Assembly (NCBI GenBank): GCA_026225945.1
Contig: JAMJFZ010001816.1
Coordinates: forward strand, 6,635,501-6,699,500
Length of the DNA stretch: 64,000 nt
Direction of reading: 5' to 3'
Origin: Cricetomys ansorgei
Lineage: Eukaryota; Chordata; Mammalia; Rodentia; Nesomyidae
Below, one piece after another: positions 22,815-34,889 of the stretch. The notes below the pieces were generated by a model. The model saw only the letters and a program-made list of their open reading frames with translations, did not search any database and was not told where the DNA came from. The stretch's first letter is position 1. Each line of letters opens with the position of its first letter. The translations under genes were made by a program, and so were the position numbers.

Positions 22815-23700
22815 TAACATTTTTTTGTTCTTAAAGAAACCTATTTTAGGGATCTTTTAATATAATTTTGGAGCTAGACATGATAAAAAACACATGCAAT
22901 AATGACAAAGAGAAGCCCAGAGGCATTAAGAGATGTTTCAACTTTTTCTTGTCAGTCGTGTGCTTCCATATCCTCTGTCGGGGCTACGTACTCTAGCTTC
23001 CTCTACTTCTGCCACTTCCGCTAAGTGACTCATCATTGGTGAGGAGAGGCAAGAGGGACCTCATCTGTCTCTGGCATTACCACTCTTCTTTTGAGACCTT
23101 GAATTCTCTAATGCCTTGGCATTTGCCTTATGATCCAGAACGGAAGCCCAAGAGAATGGCCAAGATTACAGCCAGCTATTGCACTGCACTAAAGGATTGC
23201 ATACATCCAACTACCAATAGACCACAGAAGGTCTCCTTGTTAAATCAACACAATTTGAATTCTCTGTTGCTCCAAGCTTACTTCATTCCTGACAGGTGTG
23301 TCTGAGAGGTGCAGCCGACCCAGGAAGAGCATCCTTATCAAATGATGAGTATTGTGTATTGTAAATTCTCTTCTAGAAGGCTAGCTTTTAGTATCATTGA
23401 CTGATTGGCCCCTATTTTGCTGTTTTTGCTCATGCTTCCAGCCTGCCTTGATATTCTCTTCTGTGGGGTTATGTAGATGTTCATTTGAGATTGTAGCCTG
23501 AGCCAAGTCATCGTCTGCTTGATCTGCCTCTACCTGAAGGTACCACTCTTCTTACCACACCTTACTACTACCTCACCTGGAGTTTCCCCTTACGATTCTC
23601 TAACAACACAGGCATCCAATGGGTGAAGCAAAAGTGAAGCAAAAAGACAGTGTCCGATGAACAGCTCAAGTTCATCCCTAAACTCATTAAGAATTTTACC
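22815..23700. other. Unique-looking DNA, no gene seen
   Basis: No recognised element. The 89-codon plus-strand frame at 23036-23305 has no identifiable family features. Confidence 0.4.
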
Positions 23701-23716
23701 TAAACTCAAAATTTTA

Positions 23717-23775
23717 TCATATATATACATATATATATATATATATAAATATTTATAAATAAAAAATATATATAA
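23717..23775. repeat. (TA)n AT-rich repeat
   Basis: TA dinucleotides followed by AAATATTTATAAATAAAAAATATATA. Confidence 0.95.
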
Positions 23776-23779
23776 ATTG

Positions 23780-23846
23780 ATCATAGGGCTTTATGAACTC
23801 TAGGCAAGGGCTCTACCACTGAGATACATTCTCAGACACTCCCTTT
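23780..23846 (-). repeat. ID-type SINE fragment
   Basis: Antisense ID landmarks: CTCTAGGCAAGGGCTCTACCACTGAGATACATTCTCAG, the alanine-tRNA-derived part of the ID/BC1 family. Confidence 0.65.
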
Positions 23847-23939
23847 GTTTTTAAATGTTAAAATGATCTCCCACAGTAGAAACTCATGTATGACAGCCTG
23901 TTATATTGAACAATACTAAGAATATCCATCCTCTTAGGT

Positions 23940-24047
23940 TGGCCATATGACTCAGTGAATTAAGATACTATTGTCAAGGTGTCTAATTGATCTGATCTCA
24001 GGACCCATGTGGTGGGAGAACTGACTCTAGCAAGTTGTCTTCTGGTA

Positions 24048-24102
<55 letters not shown>

Positions 24103-24112
24103 GCACACACAC
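23940..24112 (+). repeat. tRNA-derived SINE (B3/B4-class) with (CA)n tail
   Basis: GGCCATATGACTCAGTGAATTAAG, then a GTCAAGGTGTCTAATTGATCTGATCTCAGGACCCATGTGGTGGGAG block and AACTGACTCTAGCAAGTTGTCTTCTGG, running into CA dinucleotides from 24048. Antisense relatives are at 31173-31372 and 46006-46172. I am not sure which subfamily name applies. Confidence 0.7.
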
Positions 24113-24114
24113 AT

Positions 24115-26265
24115 TTCATTTATTAATAAATATAATTTATTTTATAAAAGAATATTTTTTCTTCTTGAGTCTTAGGTTTTTCTCTGGGATCAGACCATTT
24201 TGATATGGAGTAACTAATTACAACAGCTCATTTTAATTATATGTTTGCTTCCTAATGTGTTTCAATTTTGTGATATATTTGGTATTAAGAAAGCGTTGTA
24301 CTATATCTAGTATTTCCTCCAATGTGTGGTTGAGAAAAAAGAGTCATTCATTAACTCACTTACTCAGTAGATAGTCATCGAAATTTTCTTTTGCGTCAGC
24401 CTGACGTCCCAGGAAAAAGAAGACAAACAAACACACTTTCTGGCTTCATATAATTTATGTTTAATGGTAGAGTTAGCAAATAAATAAGAAAATAAAAATA
24501 GTAAGATTTCCTAAGTTCAAGGAAGGAAATAGAAATATGTGCTATGCAATAAGGAGAGCTATTCGTATGTCCTTGTGTGGGACATTAGCTAACACAGTTA
24601 TCTGGTCATGGAGAATCAAATAGTCCTTACTTCTTTTGTCGCCCCCCACAAGGTCACACATGGACAGATACATGTTTCCCTTAACAAGAAGTTGGACCAG
24701 AGAGTCACACTAATTTTTCCTAAGCCTCACATCCCCCTCGAATCTGGATACATTGGCAAGAGTGACAGGGTGCTACTTTCCATCACCCTTCCACAGTATG
24801 GAGATGCCTTCAGCTACTTAAGTCCTTCACTGTGAAGACAACTCATGCTGATCCCTAAAGTATGAGTGCTTGATTCAGCCACGTGACACTAAAATCTCTG
24901 TCAGTTACAATAAAGATGGAACCTAATTCGGTGTCCCGTACCATCCTTTATTTTGCAAAAGATTAAGTCTCATTAAGTACTTTGCATATAAGAAGAATAT
25001 CTTGATGGTATTTGCTGTAGACAAAGGAAAAGAGAAAGTTGTGATCGTGAGTGTAGGTCTATAGTGGAACTGCAAAGTTAGAAGCCAACCAGGGTTGCTG
25101 TTTGCAAAGGCCATTTGTTCTTTCCCCACAGAGCAGGGGAAGCAGCCGAGAAAATGGAATTCCAGCCTTTCTAGAGGGTTGTTATAACGACAGGAGTCTG
25201 GTACAATACTGTCTATTTACTTGTCCCGACACTTGGTTACCTCCCTTGTGACCCTGTGGAGCCTGAGGTAATGCATTCTGCATGGTAGCTGGGGCCTGAG
25301 AAGGTTCTAAGAACCAGCTGACAATTATGCATTGTGTTCCATTATTCATCACACTGGGGTAGCGTGAATCTCTCTGATGTCCACTGCTGGCTGATCTGAG
25401 GCCCCTGTTCACAAGGGAAGTCATGAGGAACATGCATTCTGTTTTCAAAGCTTCCCTCACCTTCACCGCTCTCGTTTGATGCAACAGGAATAATGTGTTT
25501 ATGATGAGAAACTACTGGCTTGCTTTCTAGAGCTTGGCTCCGGTCCAAATCATTGCTTTTTGTACACAGAGTGCCTCGTGCTATCACAGATCGGAGATAT
25601 TTGCTCTGGACTACTTTTTGTCTTCAAAGCGCAACCGAGCACACAGTAATGTGTCTGTGGGTCAGCAGCATTCTTCCAGCACCAGAAGCTGGCACATATC
25701 TGAGGCTGTAAATAAATAAGGGACACGGCATTTGAAAAAAAAATGTGGGGTATTTGACCTGTGCAAAATTGATTGGAATGTTTCTCTAATATTTATCTTT
25801 GCTTTTCCAAGCTATGCATAAACATGGATTTCCAGAACTTTTCAGAAACTGATAAAAAAAATTCAACTTTCTAGTGAGTTTGGGAAACACATTAATTCTG
25901 CTTGTTGATTAACATAAGAAAGTGTACATGAGCTTACTGAGCAGGCCTAAGAAAGAACATTTGCTTTTTGTTATTTTTTTCCCTAATCCATACTAGAACA
26001 GAATATATTTTATACACAAGTTTAAAGAGATAAATTCAATGGTTATATCGCAAGAAGCTGAAATACAGACCCACTGGAAAATGGGGAATGTTAAATGTAA
26101 GATGTGAGCAAAGATTCCAGAACAGCCCAGTGCCCTGCTGGTATTTTCTTAGGAGGAGAGGAAAATCAAGGTAAGGGAAAGTCAGTCATGGGTGTGTGAC
26201 TGTTCTGCAGTGCAGGATAGGCTGAGCAGACCCGGTGGCGAATTAGGGAGGGACAAGTCTTGTGC
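24115..26265. other. Mostly unique DNA; possible ancient repeat near 24340-24560
   Basis: The 24340-24560 block (TCATTCATTAACTCACTTACTCAG...TTAATGGTAGAGTTAGCAAATAAATAAG) looks like an old mammalian-wide repeat. The rest shows no gene. The open frames at 25182-25587 overlap each other on the minus strand. Confidence 0.4.
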
Positions 26266-26269
26266 AATT

Positions 26270-27170
26270 TATGTATCTTGGACTGTAACTCTTTGTCAGA
26301 CATGTGGATTGCAAATAATTTCTTCCACCCTCAGGTTTTCTTACCATTCTGTTGATAATTCCTGTTGCTATGCAAAAACTACTCTTTTGGTTGTTGTTGG
26401 ATAAAATTCCACTTACCTATTTTTGCTTCTATTATGCAAGCTTTTGTTATTCTATGAAAGAGATCATCACCAAAATCAGTGTGAAGGTTGAAGGTCCCCC
26501 CCACCCCCACCCCGGGTATATTTTCTTTACTGAGCCTTTTAGGTTCAGATCTTACAGTCAAATCTTACATCCATTTTAAGTTAACATTGAGAGAGAAGGG
26601 TTCAGTTTCATTTCTTTCCATCACAATAATCCAGTTATCCCAATAACAGTTATTGAAGAGGACTCCCCTCCCCCACCTCCGCCACCAGATACACTGTGTA
26701 TTTTGGCATCCTTGGGGAAGATCAGTTGACTTCGGCTTCAGCAAGGCTTTCTTGCTGAGCTCTTTATTCTGCTCCATTTGTCTGTGTGCTTTTACCCCAG
26801 GAGAACCCTGTTGCAAATGCAGTAGCCTTACCTTATACAGGGAAATCGGGAAAAGTGGTACCTCCACCTTTGCTTTGTCCAAGATGGCATCGTCTCTTCG
26901 TGGTCTTCCATGGCTTCATGAGAATTTTAGTATTGTTCTTCTACTTATGTAAAATGCATCCTCCCAATTTTCACAGGAGTTGTACTGAATCTATAGTTGC
27001 ATTGAGTTTTGGCAATAACAGTAATATTTCCAGTGTTTGAACACAGGAAATTTATTTCTGTGTTTGCGTTAATCTCTTTCATTGGTGTTTTACAATTTTC
27101 AGTGTCCATCTCTTTAACTTCCTTGTTTAGGTTTGTTACTATTTTACTGGTTTTTTTTTTTTTTTTTTTG
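26270..27170 (-). mobile_element. Decayed ancient L1 (L1M-type), antisense ORF2/3' region
   Basis: Recognisable antisense L1 sequence in order: TTTGTCAGACATGTGGATTGCAAATAATTTCTTCCACCC (26294-26332), TTGCTATGCAAAAACTACTCTTTTGG, AATAATCCAGTTATCCCAATAACAGTTATTGAAGAGGAC, and TGAGAATTTTAGTATTGTTCTT. It ends near a poly(T) run at 27150-27169. No intact frame remains. Confidence 0.75.
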
Positions 27171-28130
27171 GTGAAAATGTGAGAATTTTCAAATTTCCTT
27201 TTCAAAGTGAATTATTGGTAGTTAACTCACCTTTGGGGGTTTGGGGGTTGGTGTTTGTCTGTGTATTTGTCATTGTTACTGTTTCTTAACATCTGCAGGC
27301 CTCACACTAAAATGATGCCTCGTGGGTGGTAGGCTCTTCATGGTTCTCATGGAAAGAAGGACTATCTGCTGATGGAAAGGATGTAAACGATAAGGGGAAT
27401 CAATGTGGAAATTTCATTCAGGATGATTGAAGCAACGAGAGAGTGGACATGTTACATAAGAAATGGGCACAAAACAGAAAGGATAGCTCAAGAGCTAAAT
27501 CTGCAACTGACTTAGGTTTCATTTTAGAAACAGGAGACCCACAGATTGCAGCCCTAGGCGGCCAAGCTGATGGTGACTTTATTCAAGCCTGGCCCAGCTA
27601 GATTTTAGTTTTCTTATTCTTAAAGCATTGCAAAGTTTTTGCTTCCCACACATGACCATTCATGTGTTCCATGCATCCGGAGGCAAAATCAAAAGGTCTT
27701 CTTTTATAATTTCCATGAAATTTATAAAAAAATATCACATATTTTTGATTTTTCTAATGTCTTAGACATTTGCTTTACTAAAGGTTGAGTGGAGGAGAGG
27801 GGAGAAGAAACAGAAGACTAGAATGAAAGGAAGGAGGGAGGAGAGAGAATTCCCATTTTTCCTTGATCAGTGGGAACTGGTCACTTTGAGAGAGAAGACT
27901 AGAAACCCGGATGCTCCCAAACTGAGAGAAGAAATCGCTGTTCTGTGAGTGTGTGTTTTGTAGTGCTGGGACTGGCCCTCTGACCTTGTACGAACGAGGT
28001 GACTTTTTGAGCATTGACCTCCATCCTCCTTTTCTTGTTTAACTTTTTCCAAACAGGATCTCATAAACTTCACCAGATATGGTGAACTCACACAGCCCCT
28101 GGGCGGTCCCTTGGGTTTGTGCACTTTCTG
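27171..28130. other. Unique-looking DNA, no gene seen
   Basis: Contains a G-rich patch TTTGGGGGTTTGGGGGTTGG near 27232. No gene or confident repeat. Confidence 0.4.
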
Positions 28131-28139
28131 AGACATGCC

Positions 28140-28505
28140 TCACTTATCTCAGGATTTGAACTCACTAAGGAGAATGACCTTGACCACCTCTTGCCTCCAA
28201 ACTCAAGTGCTAGGTGTTCAGCTTCTATCAGCAGCCCAGCTGGACGGGATTATCTTCTCAGAGCAAGGTGAGTCTATCTGTGGACAGCTGGAGATCCTAA
28301 GAGAGTTACAGGAGGAGGAAAGGTATTTGAAGGAGAGGAGCTAGCGGCATATGGGGAAGATTTGGAAGAAGGAAAGGGAAGGAAAAACATTGCAATTGTA
28401 ATCTCAAAAATAAAATTAAAGAATTAAATTAAAATTTAAAAAGTAGCAAAGAAACAATAAATAAATAAAAATAAAATAAATGAATAAAAATAAAATACAT
28501 AGATA
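28140..28505 (+). mobile_element. Possible L1 3' end with A-rich tail
   Basis: The GA-rich stretch GGGGAAGATTTGGAAGAAGGAAAGGGAAGG, followed by TTGCAATTGTAATCTCAAAAATAAAATTAAAG and a long (AAATA)n tail to about 28505, resembles an L1 3' terminus. The upstream boundary is uncertain. Confidence 0.4.
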
Positions 28506-28718
28506 AACCCTCGGCTGATTCTGAGGTTTAAATATTTCTTTCAAACCGGTAAAGGGAAGGTATGGTAGCAAATAAGGGAAAATGTGACAAATACACAGTT
28601 CTTCACACAGTAAGAGCTTTGGTTATATTTCTTCATATTTTCTTTAAAATCAAGTTATTGTTTTCACCATAAATTATAGCATTGATTTTCAATGAGAACA
28701 TTAAAACTTTGATTTTTA

Positions 28719-28904
28719 AGCCAGGCAGTGGTAGCCCATGCCTTTAATCCCAGCACTCAGGAGGCAGAGGCAGGTGAATCTCTGTGAGTTCGAGGCCAAC
28801 CTGGATTATTACAAACTGAGTTCCAGGACAGCCAGAGTTACAACAGAGAAAACCTGTCTTGGAAAACCAAAACCAAAACAAACAAACAAACAAATAAGCA
28901 AAAC
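28719..28904 (+). repeat. B1 SINE
   Basis: The best-preserved B1 in the window: AGCCAGGCAGTGGTAGCCCATGCCTTTAATCCCAGCACTCAGGAGGCAGAGGCAGG, with pol III B box GAGTTCGAGGCC and 3' CCAGGACAGCCAGAGTTACAACAGAGAAAACCTGTC. The tail is (AACC/AAAC)n. The TTAC insertion in the 3' part is a feature I associate with some cricetid B1 copies, but this is not diagnostic. Confidence 0.95.
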
Positions 28905-28964
28905 CCTTTGGCTTTACTATTATGGGACTTAATTAGTCATTTATTACTGAAAATAAAGTTGTTT

Positions 28965-29115
28965 TTCTGATATATTCTGATCATGATTTCCTCCTCTCAT
29001 CCCTCCCCCCCACTGCCCCATTCATCTAACTCCACACTGTCTCTCTCTTTAGAAAACAAACAGGCAAATAAAAAAACAATAAAAAGAATATCCGCGGACA
29101 TAAAAACTCTTCTGA
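28965..29115. mobile_element. Rodent L1-like fragment (C-rich / AAAC-rich)
   Basis: TGATCATGATTTCCTCCTCTCATCCCTCC, TCATCTAACTCCACACTGTCTCTCTCTTTAGAAAACAAACAGGCAAATAAA. It is similar in style to the block at 10620-10740. Orientation not assigned. Confidence 0.5.
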
Positions 29116-29119
29116 GTGG

Positions 29120-30120
29120 GAGAAATAGATAGCAAATGACCATCACCATGGAAAATTTGTTAAATAAAAATTATTATGCAGAGGGGTGAGACTTGAGGAT
29201 TTGAATGGAAAGTCTGAGGCTTTCCAGAAGAGACACTCCATGTGCCGTGTCCTCACAGACCTCGGAATCTGAGTGTGCTGCAGGGTCTGGAGGTTAGATA
29301 GTTTCTGAGAATGTTTAAAGCTGCGAGCTTCGGAGCATTCCCAGGGTGACTCAGCATGGGAAACTTGCTATGACCATGCAGGGCCTCTTGTGAAAGACAA
29401 ACGTCGGTGGCTCTGAGCTTCATGGGAGAAAACACTGACCGTGGAAAACCCTTCCTGTGTAAATGAGGAAACAGATTAAAACTGTTATGGGAGACACGAG
29501 AGGGGGGACACTTCAGAAGAGAGACTGAATCACAGGGAGCTGTCTGGTCATGACAGGAGTTTAGATCTTTAATTATTGGTTTCGATTACTGAAGAATGTG
29601 CACGTATACCTGAAATTACCTAATGCGATCAGAATATCAAACCACTTGTAAAATGAACAGATTTGGAGTCAGGGGTTTGGAGCTTGAATTCCATATAGAC
29701 ATTTATTTTTTGTTCTTGAGCTGTGCAGGCCATAAACCACATGAATAGTTTCTTCTCATAATACACATGTACACGTAACCAAGCTCTCAGGAAGGCCTTT
29801 GTGCTGTCTGTTTCCTCCTGGCCCCCCTTTTGCTGATTTCCAGTACCCCAAATTAAGTTTATTCCCTTGTCTGTTACGTTCTCCGAGTATGCCCTCTTCC
29901 ACAGTTGGTTTCCGTTGCTCCGTGTGATGTTTATAAGGCTCCTTTGTGTTGTGTCTGGCTGCAGTCTCACGGCTTCACTCCCGGGTTACATTCTCTTGTG
30001 TAAATTACCACAGTTTATATAGTCTACATCTACATCGAATGCACATCTGGACTGTTTCCATTCTCAGTGTTCTTAGGAACATTCCTGGCTATTTGTTTTT
30101 CAAACATCTGAATTCATGTG
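29120..30120. other. Unique-looking DNA, no gene seen
   Basis: The 113-codon minus-strand frame at 29629-29970 shows no recognisable family features. Confidence 0.45.
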
Positions 30121-30124
30121 TGTT

Positions 30125-30465
30125 GGCCTGCTAAGACGGAATAGCAAAGATGAGGTAGCTTAAACAACGGAAATTAGTTATCATGGTGTTCGGGAGAATG
30201 GAGTCCAAAGTGAGCAGGTCAGCAGGTTTGATTTCCCTGTGGGCCTTTCTCAGTATCCATGCAGGCTTCCTGCGTGCTCAGTCCTGGAGCTTCATTCTCT
30301 ATTCAAATGAGACCAGATCACCTGAATCCCATCCTTACACTACATTTAATCTCAGTTCCTGCTTTGAAGTCCCCGTCTTCAAAAAAAAATAGAGTTATAT
30401 TGGGGATTAGGATTTTACCAGCTGAATTTTAGGGGACAGAACTCATCTCACAATAGCATTTTGGT
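30125..30465 (-). mobile_element. MLT1-like ancient MaLR LTR
   Basis: Antisense order typical of MLT1/MST LTRs: GAGGTAGCTTAAACAACGGAAATTAG, GAGAATGGAGTCCAAAG, and at the right the 5'-LTR end read backwards as TTGGGGATTAGGATTTTACCAGCTGAATTTTAGGGGACAGAACTCA. Confidence 0.75.
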
Positions 30466-30614
30466 GGGTATATACTTACAATAAATCCCAGGTTATTAGA
30501 AGCAGGTACACTCAGATTTAGGAGACACAGTATTCCAAACCGGTTGAGTGTTTTGCATTCTGCAGGCGGCGATGAGGTTTCCAGTGACTTCCAAATTTGG
30601 GTAGTATGATATTG

Positions 30615-30768
30615 TCTTTGTTTTTGAGACCGGTTCTTATTATATAGCCCTCGCTGGCCTAGAACACACTGTCTAAGCCCAGGTTGGGGTGGAACTCACA
30701 GAGACCATGAGGGACTCCTTCTACTGGACAAGTTCTGGGATTAAAGTTGTGCTTTACCACCCCGGATG
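30615..30768 (-). repeat. B1 SINE, diverged
   Basis: Antisense B1: GAGACCGGTTCTTATTATATAGCCCTCGCTGGCCTAGAACACACTGTCTAAGCCCAGG, GGAACTCACAGAGACCATGAGGG, TTCTGGGATTAAAGTTGTGCTTTACCACCCCGG. Confidence 0.85.
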
Positions 30769-31169
30769 GTACTATCATGTTCATCTTAGCCACTCTGATA
30801 GGTATATAGACCCTTATCCATCAATTACCATTTCTGATGATTATTAAAATGTATTGTTTTTCATGTTTATTAGCCACTTGGATATCATCAGTCTGAGTTA
30901 TCTGTTGAAGATTTTTGGCTACTTTACATCTTTTCCTTTTCTTTCCTTTTATTTTCTTTTTGCCATTTTAGCATTGATTTATAGGCATTCTCACACATCC
31001 CGGAAATCACATGATCTTTGTTGGATATGTGACTAGTAACTATCTTTAGTTTTTGAATTACCTTGTCATGTACCTTAAGCATGTTCTGATCATGAATAAT
31101 AAAATTAATTCTTCATTTTAATAGAGAAAAGCAAGTTACAGGCTTTTCTTTGATTTTTTTTTGTTCTCT

Positions 31170-31220
<51 letters not shown>

Positions 31221-31631
31221 GAGCCATGGTTCACATGTGGAGATCATAAGACAAATTTTAGGACTTGGTTATCTCCTCCCACTATGTGGATCTGGGGCAT
31301 CTGACACGGTTGCCAGGTCTGGTGTCAAGAACCTTTCTGGCTGGGCCATCTCTCATTGGTCCAATTACCATATTGAAGTAATCTTCACTTGGCAAGGTCA
31401 TGAAGACTTTTTGTATTTTTGAATAGTTTTATTATTTTCCTTTCATATTCAGCTCCCCTCCACATCTAAAACTAATGTTATATATGGTCTGAGGTTGGGA
31501 AGAGACTATGAATCACCATTTTCCAAATAGATATTAACTTACTCCAAACCATCAATGTAAGATGATTGTCTTTCTAGCTATACTACATTATTACCTTTGT
31601 TGTGAGTTAGGTGATAATTCTAATTATGGCC
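30769..31631 (-). mobile_element. Decayed ancient L1 (L1M-type), first part
   Basis: Antisense L1 text: TCTTAGCCACTCTGATAGGTATATAGACC, TTATTAGCCACTTGGATATCATC, TTATCTGTTGAAGATTTTTGGC, TTTGTTGGATATGTGACTAG. It is broken by a TG repeat and SINE at 31173-31372 and by the solo LTR at 31632. Confidence 0.65.
31173..31372 (-). repeat. (TG)n plus tRNA-derived SINE (B3/B4-class), antisense
   Basis: Uninterrupted TG from 31173 to 31217, then GAGCCATGGTTCACATGTGGAGATCATAAGACAAATTTTAGGACTTGG, CCACTATGTGGATCTGGGGCATCTGACACGGTTGCCAGG and CTGGGCCATCTCTCA. This is the reverse of the element at 23940. Confidence 0.75.
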
Positions 31632-31947
31632 TGTAGTAGTAAGCTGCTGTTGTGGCATCTCAGGAAGGAAAACATGGAGGCATTTTCATAGACTCAAATT
31701 CTACCAGACCTCAGCAGAGAGAACCACCATCATGGCCACTCGACAGTGGAATCTCGAGCAGCTGAGCTCAGGTGTTTTATTGATACAGAACTCCTTCAGT
31801 GCAGATCATAAGCAATCAAACATCCCCCACAGAGATCCAACACCTGCAGACAATACAAATACCAAGGCTTATGCATCCCTTTTCCCAACAATGCACAAAA
31901 TCAATTATTTTAAACACAAATAAAAATAAACTTCCACAACAATGGCC
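31626..31947 (-). mobile_element. Solo LTR, family C copy 2, perfect 6-bp TSD
   Basis: LTR body 31632-31941 (310 bp) beginning TGTAGTAG and ending CCACAACA, with perfect target duplications ATGGCC at 31626-31631 and 31942-31947. Minus orientation follows the shared polyadenylation-signal region. It is inserted into decayed antisense L1 sequence. Confidence 0.92.
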
Positions 31948-32490
31948 AGTCTCTGAATTTGTTTATTTTCTCTGATCTATATATCTGACCTTGACTTGTT
32001 ATCATACTGTAGAATACCTTTGTCATAAGGCTTGACTGACTATGTATTTATTTAGCTTATTCCTAAGTTACTGGGGTTTAAACCTAGAATCTCATGCATG
32101 CTAGAACACGTCCCACCACTGAGCAACTCCCTCCACTCAGGTTTGAGTTCTCATGATCCTTATCCAAAGGCTTAAGCATTTTAGAATTTATTTGTCAAAT
32201 TCCATAGACTATCTGTTCAGATTTTTTTGTTTGGATTATATTGAACTTATAGATGAATTTAGGTATAACCAATTTAAAAAATTTATTGAGTCCTCTGATT
32301 CATTATTCAAAAATATTAAAAAAATATTTTATTTCTATTAGTTCTTTTTAAAATAGATTTCTGTGTAACAGTCTTGTACACATCTATGATTAGGTTAATT
32401 CTTAGATAACTTATGAATTTTTTAATGTTGATAAGCTAATGAAATATTTTAATGTCATTACATTCATACTTTTCTATATGAATACTTTGA
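31948..32490 (-). mobile_element. Decayed ancient L1 (L1M-type), second part
   Basis: Antisense L1 continues after the solo LTR: TCTGATCTATATATCTGACC, then GGATTATATTGAACTTATAGATGAATTTAGG, TTTATTGAGTCCTCTGATTCATTATTCAAA, CAGTCTTGTACACATCTATGATTAGG. An ID-like SINE at about 32035-32140 interrupts it. Confidence 0.65.
32040..32140 (-). repeat. ID-type SINE, antisense
   Basis: GGGGTTTAAACCTAGAATCTCATGCATGCTAGAACACGTCCCACCACTGAGCAACTCCCTCC matches the antisense ID/BC1 tRNA-like body. Confidence 0.7.
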
Positions 32491-32554
32491 GAACTTTAGA
32501 AAGCATTGGTTCAAAAGAGATGTAGATACACAACCAAAGTCAATCAAGTGTCTT

Positions 32555-34400
32555 CATTCCTTCGTGTATTTGTTCACTATATGTTTACTTCATCCTGGTT
32601 TTATGGTGGGCGTGCTGGAGTCTAGGTACACAAAATTAGGCAGTCTTTATTCCGGAGGTGTTGAACAAACAATAACACAGGACGGAGTTACAAAGTGTTA
32701 CCTAAGTGCTGCAGAGAACCTTGAGTGCCACAAAGCCAAGAATTATGCAGGAGGATTATCAAGAGAATTGCACAGATCGTACTGAGGAAATTTACAGCCA
32801 TTTTATGAGGGCAATAAAAACTAGGACATTTGAACAAAATGAAAGATAGTGTGAAAAGTTGTTAATGTTATGTTTAACTGCTAGTTGTGGCAAAAAAAAA
32901 AATGTGAAATTATAAAACTTCTCAGAGAATTCTGTCACAAGTTGGTGCTCCTTTAGACTCAAGGAGGCGGGTAAGGTCTGGGAATGGAGCGCCATCAGCA
33001 AGGCCGTGGTTTATAGGTATGGAAGGAGCAGGAACAATCAACGCGAATAGAGACACCGATCTCTAGGCTTTGGCAATAGTTTTGGAGACAGTTTAGGTCA
33101 ACAAGAGGGATTTATCTGGAAATATTGGGATAAGAAGAGGTCAATCCAGTTCCATTATTTATCTACAAGGCTGTTGCAAGAAGTGTGGTCTTTAGTTTTC
33201 TAGAAAGACTATAAACAAACATCTTCTTTGTTTAAATCGTAAGGCACACCACTGACATTTTTATTGGAAACTATAGTATGATTTAGGATATGTGTCCGTA
33301 TCATTCATTGTCTAAGAAAAGCTACAGCTCATTGATATTGTCAAAGTCAAGACAGTTAAGGAAATCTAAGAACAGCTGAAGTAAAGGAACTGGATTGCAC
33401 GGTGAGGATGTCTTAGCTTCCCACGGTTCCGATAAGAATGTATAATGAAAACCAGAGACAAATGGACATATAGTAAAGGGATTTCTGAGCCAAGCTTAAG
33501 AGCTAGGCTCAGTTCTCACACGCTGCAGCAGCACAATATGTTAGCATATGTAACCTCTTTGGCTCTCCCTTTGTTATACAGATTATATTATTTTCCTCTC
33601 TCCTAACAACCTACAAAAAGTTTCATGCAAAGCATGACATAAATGGATGTGTAGAAGATGAATTTTAGGGACTGTTTTTTTTTTTTTTAGGTCTTGTCAG
33701 CTTTCTTAATGTATGCATTCCATTATTAAACAATCATGTTCTCTGCTTCTGCTATTGAGTCTCAAGTCATAAAGGCATCCCAGATCACTCCTTTGAACTA
33801 TGGGCATGAGTATGCATCTTATCTGCCTGGATGGCTCCAATCCTAGGATCTTCCACACCCACACTCGACATGCTTACTCTGACCTCACGGTAAACCTCAC
33901 GGTTTATCCCTTCCAAACTACATATCTTTCTATTCCTCTATTTTAGTGAATAATATTTAACAGTTAATCTAGTTGCCCAACAGAGGTGACCACAGTTTGC
34001 TAAATGGTACCTATGAAATTCCTCGGCAAAGCTTTTTTCTATTTTTATTTCTACGGTTTTTCATTAGGTCACCTAATCTGGCCTGAATGACTGTGGAAGT
34101 CTTTCAAATAACTTTGTCTCACTTCATAATAATCTCTTTAAATGGATAACGCTCTTTCAAAAATTTTTAAAATGACCTTTGTAAGCTCTAACTCCAATTC
34201 CCATTATGTTCTTCCCAAACCTTTCAGTGATTCTTACTGTCTCGAGTATGAAGATTGGATTCCATATTATGATTGAGTATTTCCATAATGGATCTTTGTT
34301 CTCCATTCCAGCCTCATTTCTCCAAGCAATTTTACTTCCAATTCTCCGTATTATGAAAACAGACCCTGCATTCTACCCTCTTTTCTACTTTCCTTTGATC
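32555..34400. other. Mostly unique DNA; possible ancient repeat at 32555-32780
   Basis: The first 230 bases (GTGTATTTGTTCACTATATG... GGAGTCTAGGTACACAAAATTAGGCAGTC...) resemble an old mammalian-wide repeat. Beyond that I see no gene or named repeat; poly(T) occurs near 33677. Confidence 0.4.
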
Positions 34401-34403
34401 CAA

Positions 34404-34886
34404 TGAAACACCGACACACAGCTCAAAACAAAAAAAGTTCTTTACTAAATGTAAGGCAATACTGGTATGAGTGGTGAAGACTGCGACCCTGAGGGAAAAT
34501 GTCACAGACCTTTTAAAGGGAAAAACCATAATCCAAGCTAATGCAGACAGAGGTTGCCATGACAACACGAGCAGAGGGTTAGTTTATAATTTGTAACCAA
34601 TCAGAGTGGTGGTCAAAGTGACCATCACCCAAGAATAAAAACACTTCTTCTGGCAAAACAAACTAGTAATCAAGATTAGAGTGACCACAATCTAGACGTG
34701 AGAATGTCTCAGTTCCCAAAACATGCAGGTGCCCATCCTCTTGTTTTAATTTTGTGAGTCGTTTGTGCAGACTGGGGACTTTTTATTTTTTAAACTTTCT
34801 TGGGAACATGAACTTTTGTTAACTTCATTCTGAAATGGATTCTGCAACCTAAGATGGTGCTGGGCTTGTCATGTTGGACCATTTCA
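34404..34886 (-). mobile_element. 3' LTR of a class I endogenous retrovirus
   Basis: 483 bp. On the minus strand it begins TGAAATGG right after a purine tract (AAAAGAGGGAT, 34887-34897) of the kind that primes plus-strand synthesis, and it ends in ...TTTCA. The outward side has lost any matching 5' LTR in this window. The adjacent env-like remnant on the same strand supports the assignment. Confidence 0.7.
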
Positions 34887-34889
34887 ATC

